A DNA stretch of 8,551 bases from Deltaproteobacteria bacterium (GTDB lineage: Bacteria > Desulfobacterota > Binatia > UBA9968): assembly GCA_016184235.1 (NCBI GenBank), contig JACPDC010000342.1, positions 1 through 8,551 on the forward strand, in the 5' to 3' direction. A model generated the notes under the pieces. That model did no database searches and was not told the DNA's origin. It saw only the letters and a program-made list of their open reading frames with translations. A program made the translations under genes and the position numbers. Each line of letters begins with the position of its first letter. The first letter of the stretch is position 1. Positions 6,217-8,551 of this stretch are shown piece by piece.

Positions 6217-7241
6217 GGGCTGGCTGAGGAATACTTGAGAAAGAGCTTGGAGTACTCCTTCTTTTTCTCGGCAAAGCCCTTCTTGTCCAGGTCCAGCATC
6301 TCGACGAACTGGATCTTGTCCGCGTCCGGCAGCGGCGGGTAGACCCCTTTGCGGTTTACGAACTCCCCCATCTTGGCCATGATGTTCATGCTCTCATCAT
6401 CGAGGAAGTAGTCGATGAAGGCCTTGCCTCCATTGGGGTGCGGCGCCTTGTTGTTGAGCCCGAGGTAGTGGCCGTCTCCCATCATCTTGCCGAGTCTCAC
6501 ATAGTCCAGGGGCGCTCCCTTCTGGCCGAAGATGAAGACGTACTTCACGTAGGTGATCGCGATCGGGGTCTCTCCGGTGGTGACGCGCTCGGCGGCGGGA
6601 AGCAAGGATTCCACGAGGATGGGCTTCATCGCGGCCAAGTCGCGGATATATTTGTCCGCCTTCTCCTTACCCATCAGCTTGAAGAGGCTTGCGACCCACT
6701 GGGTGGTGGTGGTGTGCTGGGTGGGATCGGGCATGACGAGCTTTCCCTTGTACTTGGGGCTGATCAGGTCCTCGAGGGATTTCGGCGCGTCCGCGGGCTT
6801 TATCACGTTTTTGTTGTAGACCACTCCGACGATGACGTTGCGATATCTCGGGCCCAGATTGGGATCGATGGCGTCTTTGGGGAAATCGGCCGCGGAAGGA
6901 GAGTTGTATTTGGCGAAGATCCCCTCTTTCAGCATGATCTGCATCGGGTTGTCGTTGGTCAGGATGATGTCAAAGAGCGGCTTCCCGGCCCGATACTCGC
7001 CCATGGCCCGGTCCATCACCTTGGTGGCGGAGGCCCGCCAGTATTCCATCTCTATGCCGGTCTTTTTTTGGAAGGCCTTCTTGATCGTCCCGACGGTATC
7101 CGACTCCAGCGATCCATAGACCACAACCTTGCCCTCTTTTTTTGCCGCCGCGACGAGCTTGGCATCCTGACCCCAGGCTTGGGATGCAACGAAAAAGAAA
7201 GCGGCCGCGAAAACCGATAGACGCGTCCATTTTTTCGACAT
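6213..7241 (-). CDS. ABC importer periplasmic substrate-binding protein, ferric-iron-type family
   Basis: A 342-residue extracytoplasmic solute-binding protein. Residues 1-24 form a signal peptide: KKWTR, a hydrophobic stretch of A, F and V, and an AWG cleavage site before Q25. The mature start KLVAAAKKEGKVVVYGSL (28-45) is the hallmark of FbpA/AfuA-like receptors. Further family blocks are LFDIILTNDN (89-98), GVVYNKNVI (139-147), LEDLISPKYKGKLVMPDP (156-173), KGAPLDYV (241-248) and NKAPHPNGGKAFIDYFL (264-280). I cannot identify a tyrosine pair typical of iron ligation with confidence, so the ligand is open. Translation begins at ATG 7241, with GGGAGG (7256-7251) and AAGGAG (7249-7244) both upstream. 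It is the first gene of the minus-strand block, overlaps the permease by 4 bp, and is divergent from the amidohydrolase. Confidence 0.94.
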   Translation of the reverse strand: MSKKWTRLSVFAAAFFFVASQAWGQDAKLVAAAKKEGKVVVYGSLESDTVGTIKKAFQKKTGIEMEYWRASATKVMDRAMGEYRAGKPLFDIILTNDNPMQIMLKEGIFAKYNSPSAADFPKDAIDPNLGPRYRNVIVGVVYNKNVIKPADAPKSLEDLISPKYKGKLVMPDPTQHTTTTQWVASLFKLMGKEKADKYIRDLAAMKPILVESLLPAAERVTTGETPIAITYVKYVFIFGQKGAPLDYVRLGKMMGDGHYLGLNNKAPHPNGGKAFIDYFLDDESMNIMAKMGEFVNRKGVYPPLPDADKIQFVEMLDLDKKGFAEKKKEYSKLFLKYSSASP

Positions 7242-7286
7242 AGCTCCTTACCTCCCTTTCGATTCTATTAGACGAAAGCGGGAACA

Positions 7287-7315
7287 ATAGTTTCAAATTT
7301 GAGAGTTGGAGTCAA
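7287..7315 (-). promoter_or_regulatory. Weak promoter candidate with a 10-bp palindrome upstream of the binding-protein gene
   Basis: On the minus strand TTGACT (7315-7310) is a good -35. A 17-bp spacer leads to AACTAT (7292-7287), a poor -10 with only three consensus bases. The spacer contains the perfect 10-bp palindrome TCAAATTTGA (7293-7302), placed where a dimeric repressor could block transcription. The predicted leader would be about 40 nt. Position and AT-richness are supportive; the match is weak. Confidence 0.3.
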
Positions 7316-7332
7316 GCCGCCCTCTGAGAGCG

Positions 7333-7349
7333 GAGGACTAACAGTCCTC
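7333..7349. repeat. Short perfect hairpin GAGGACT/AGTCCTC
   Basis: Two 7-bp arms with a 3-nt loop (AAC) form a perfect stem, with no T-run on either side. It lies just upstream of the -35 candidate of the binding-protein gene, outside the predicted transcript. It could be an operator rather than an RNA element. Confidence 0.45.
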
Positions 7350-7553
7350 GGGGGAGCGAGGCTTCCGGCCGCGGTCAATGAGTCTCTGCCTTGAGGAGGC
7401 CTTCAAGCCTCCCGGTGTGCCAAGGCCTGCTGGCTTGGTCGTGACGGCTTGCCAAGCACCACAGAAGTCGGGGTACCTGCGTGTTCGGATGCCCGCGTCC
7501 GTCAGCCTCGCCCCCCTCGACTCTCCACCTCCGGCGGTTCACTCCGGGAGCGA

Positions 7554-7643
7554 GGGAGGTTGCTGAGCAAACCCAAAGCATCGAACGTAAACGGTTCAAA
7601 GAGCCCACTGGCCCATTGCTTTGGGCGCGCGAAGCAACCTCCC
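7554..7643. repeat. 90-nt long imperfect hairpin with flanking GAGCG direct repeats
   Basis: GGGAGGTTGCT (7554-7564) pairs perfectly with AGCAACCTCCC (7633-7643). After a symmetric 7-by-7 internal loop, CCCAAAGCA (7572-7580) pairs perfectly with TGCTTTGGG (7617-7625). The total is 20 base pairs in register around a 36-nt apical region that can itself pair weakly (GAAC with GTTC, 7583-7597). GAGCG occurs just outside each end (7548-7552 and 7644-7648), which looks like a 5-bp target duplication. By rough chance estimate such nested arms are very unlikely to be random. It could be a miniature transposable element, a dispersed palindromic unit or a structured RNA; there is no ORF inside. Confidence 0.6.
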
Positions 7644-7661
7644 GAGCGGCCCTTCGGGCTG

Positions 7662-7688
7662 TTGACGAGCGGGAAGCGGTCATATAAG
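7662..7688 (+). promoter_or_regulatory. Possible promoter of the amidohydrolase gene
   Basis: TTGACG (7662-7667) and TATAAG (7683-7688) each match five of six consensus bases, but the 15-bp spacer is short. Transcription would begin near 7695, giving a leader of about 30 nt. The promoter lies directly downstream of the long hairpin and of the 7647-7661 stem, which shares its last bases with the -35 box. Confidence 0.4.
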
Positions 7689-7724
7689 GAATTTTTAAAC
7701 TATGAACAACGGAGCTCGAAGACC

Positions 7725-8551
7725 ATGGAAAAATTAGAGCTGCTCGTCAAAGGCGGAACGGTCTGGACACCCGGGGGCTTCATCGAAGCGGACATCGCCG
7801 CCGCCCGGGGCAAGGTGATCGCGCTGGGCAAGGCGGAGGCCTTCCCGGCCTCGGCCGATACCGTCATAGACGCGAAAGGCAAGGTGGTGCTTCCGGGATT
7901 GATCGACACGCATACGCACCACCGGGAGCCGGGATTCACGCACAAGGAGGACCTGACCACCGCGACTCAGGGGGCCGCGGCCGGCGGGGTGACGCTCTCG
8001 ATCGGCATGCCGAACGTCGATCCGCCGACGACGACGGTGGAGCGCTACCGCGACGTGATCGAGTTGAGCAGGAAAAAGGCGATCGTGGACTTCAACCACA
8101 ATCCCTCGGGGACGGTGCCGGAGCAGATCCCCGGGCTCGCTCAAGCGGGCTGTCTCGCCTTCAAGATCTTCATGGTCAGGGACACCGGAAGGGATTACCC
8201 CCACATGCCCGGCATCGGGCTCCACAACCACGGCGCGCTTTTCCGCTGCTTCGAGGAGGTGGCCAAGACCGGCCTGCCGCTCATGATCCATCCGCACGAT
8301 CAGGACCTGATGGACGTTATCGAGCAGAGATACTGGGAGAGAGGCGACCGGAGCCCGCAGGCCTACGCCAGGGCCTACCGCGATTTCGACGGGATCATCT
8401 GGGATACCGCCATCGCGACCATCTTGCGCTTTCAGAAGGCCACCGGGGTGAAGCTGCACATCCTGCACACCAGCACGCCGGGCGGATTGGAGATGGCGCG
8501 GCGGGCCAAAGGGGAGGGGCGCCCGGTGAGCGTCGAGGTCAACCCCTGGGC
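7725..8551 (+). CDS. Dihydroorotase/allantoinase/hydantoinase-like amidohydrolase (3' end outside window)
   Basis: The first 275 residues of a metal-dependent cyclic amide hydrolase of the amidohydrolase superfamily. The N-terminal small domain (LLVKGGTVWTP... KGKVVLPGLIDTHTHHREPG) leads to the metal motif, with H63 and H65 in DTHTHHREPG (61-70). Other metal ligands expected for a two-metal enzyme are present: the lysine to be carboxylated, K147 in AFKIFM; H189 in MIHPHD; and H248 in LHILHTS. The REPG signature favours the dihydroorotase/allantoinase branch; the exact substrate ring cannot be told, and the distal catalytic aspartate lies beyond the window. The start is ATG 7725, with GGAG at 7711-7714. 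It is divergent from the importer, and proximity suggests that the imported compound or a breakdown product has a cyclic amide bond (inference). It is unlikely to be the housekeeping pyrC given this setting, but that cannot be excluded. Confidence 0.92.
   Translation, partial: MEKLELLVKGGTVWTPGGFIEADIAAARGKVIALGKAEAFPASADTVIDAKGKVVLPGLIDTHTHHREPGFTHKEDLTTATQGAAAGGVTLSIGMPNVDPPTTTVERYRDVIELSRKKAIVDFNHNPSGTVPEQIPGLAQAGCLAFKIFMVRDTGRDYPHMPGIGLHNHGALFRCFEEVAKTGLPLMIHPHDQDLMDVIEQRYWERGDRSPQAYARAYRDFDGIIWDTAIATILRFQKATGVKLHILHTSTPGGLEMARRAKGEGRPVSVEVNPW

Larger units (their letters stand above)
7242..7724. other. Divergent intergenic region rich in inverted repeats
   Basis: This 483-bp region holds the 5' sides of two divergent genes and no credible gene. 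Its open frames (for example 7375-7683 minus) lack family motifs and ribosome sites, and their translations look like random GC-rich frames. It contains a hairpin at 7333-7349, a 7-bp hairpin at 7390-7407 (CTTGAGG/CTTCAAG, one G-T pair), and competing pairings in 7420-7457 (CCAAG, GCTTGG, CCAAGC). Further along are the long hairpin at 7554-7643 and a short hairpin at 7647-7661. The half next to the binding-protein gene (7261-7310) is AT-richer and promoter-like. Confidence 0.6.

Noticed and set aside
6438..7220. 260-codon plus-strand frame antisense to the binding-protein gene
   Set aside because: The opposite strand encodes a clear receptor with signal peptide; this is a GC-driven shadow frame without recognisable domains.
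7408..7430. Sigma-54 promoter on the minus strand (TTGGCAC start)
   Set aside because: The TGGCAC half is present but the GC half at the required spacing is not.
7375..7683. 102-codon minus-strand frame in the divergent intergenic region
   Set aside because: No family motif, no ribosome site, arginine- and alanine-rich composition typical of random GC-rich frames, and it runs through the long hairpin.
7734..8468. 244-codon minus-strand frame antisense to the amidohydrolase
   Set aside because: It is the complement of conserved metal-binding motifs and resembles no protein.

Overview
This window comes from a GC-rich bacterial chromosome. I cannot name the species. The mix of genes (a split-function GlnE, a PNPOx-fold enzyme of the type linked to coenzyme F420, a 4,5-dihydroxyphthalate decarboxylase-like protein beside a ferric-iron-type ABC importer, and a dihydroorotase-like amidohydrolase) resembles uncultured soil or subsurface lineages such as Binatota, Rokubacteria or related deltaproteobacterial groups. 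That placement is a low-confidence impression from gene style only.

Layout from left to right. Positions 1-1562 (minus) hold the first ~520 codons of glnE, the glutamine synthetase adenylyltransferase/deadenylase; its C-terminal half lies outside the window. A 112-bp divergent gap with a cluster of TGACGA half-sites and a possible promoter separates it from a stand-alone AAA_14/DUF4143 ATPase (1675-2847, plus). A convergent 24-bp gap follows. Then comes a block of four minus-strand genes. In transcription order these are: a secreted ABC substrate-binding protein (7241-6213); its two-domain fused permease (6216-4549), which overlaps it by four bases; a 4,5-dihydroxyphthalate decarboxylase-like protein (4356-3361); and a PNPOx-fold flavin/F420-type oxidoreductase (3288-2872). 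A 482-bp divergent intergenic region with several inverted repeats lies between the importer and a dihydroorotase/hydantoinase-like amidohydrolase (7725 to the window end, plus, 3' truncated).

Working model (inference): the importer, the decarboxylase-like protein, the PNPOx-fold protein and the amidohydrolase form an uptake-and-breakdown locus for a small cyclic or aromatic compound. The importer has no ATP-binding subunit in this window. glnE and the AAA_14 ATPase are neighbours without an obvious functional link.

The most unusual parts are non-coding. One is a 125-bp segment (4367-4491) that can fold as a closed stem with three internal hairpins; its closing stem abuts the Shine-Dalgarno of the decarboxylase-like gene. 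The other is a 90-nt near-perfect long hairpin (7554-7643), flanked by GAGCG direct repeats, just upstream of the amidohydrolase promoter. Neither matches an RNA family I recognise. Both could be structured regulatory RNAs or small palindromic mobile repeats. I see no tRNA, rRNA, CRISPR array, transposase or integrase.
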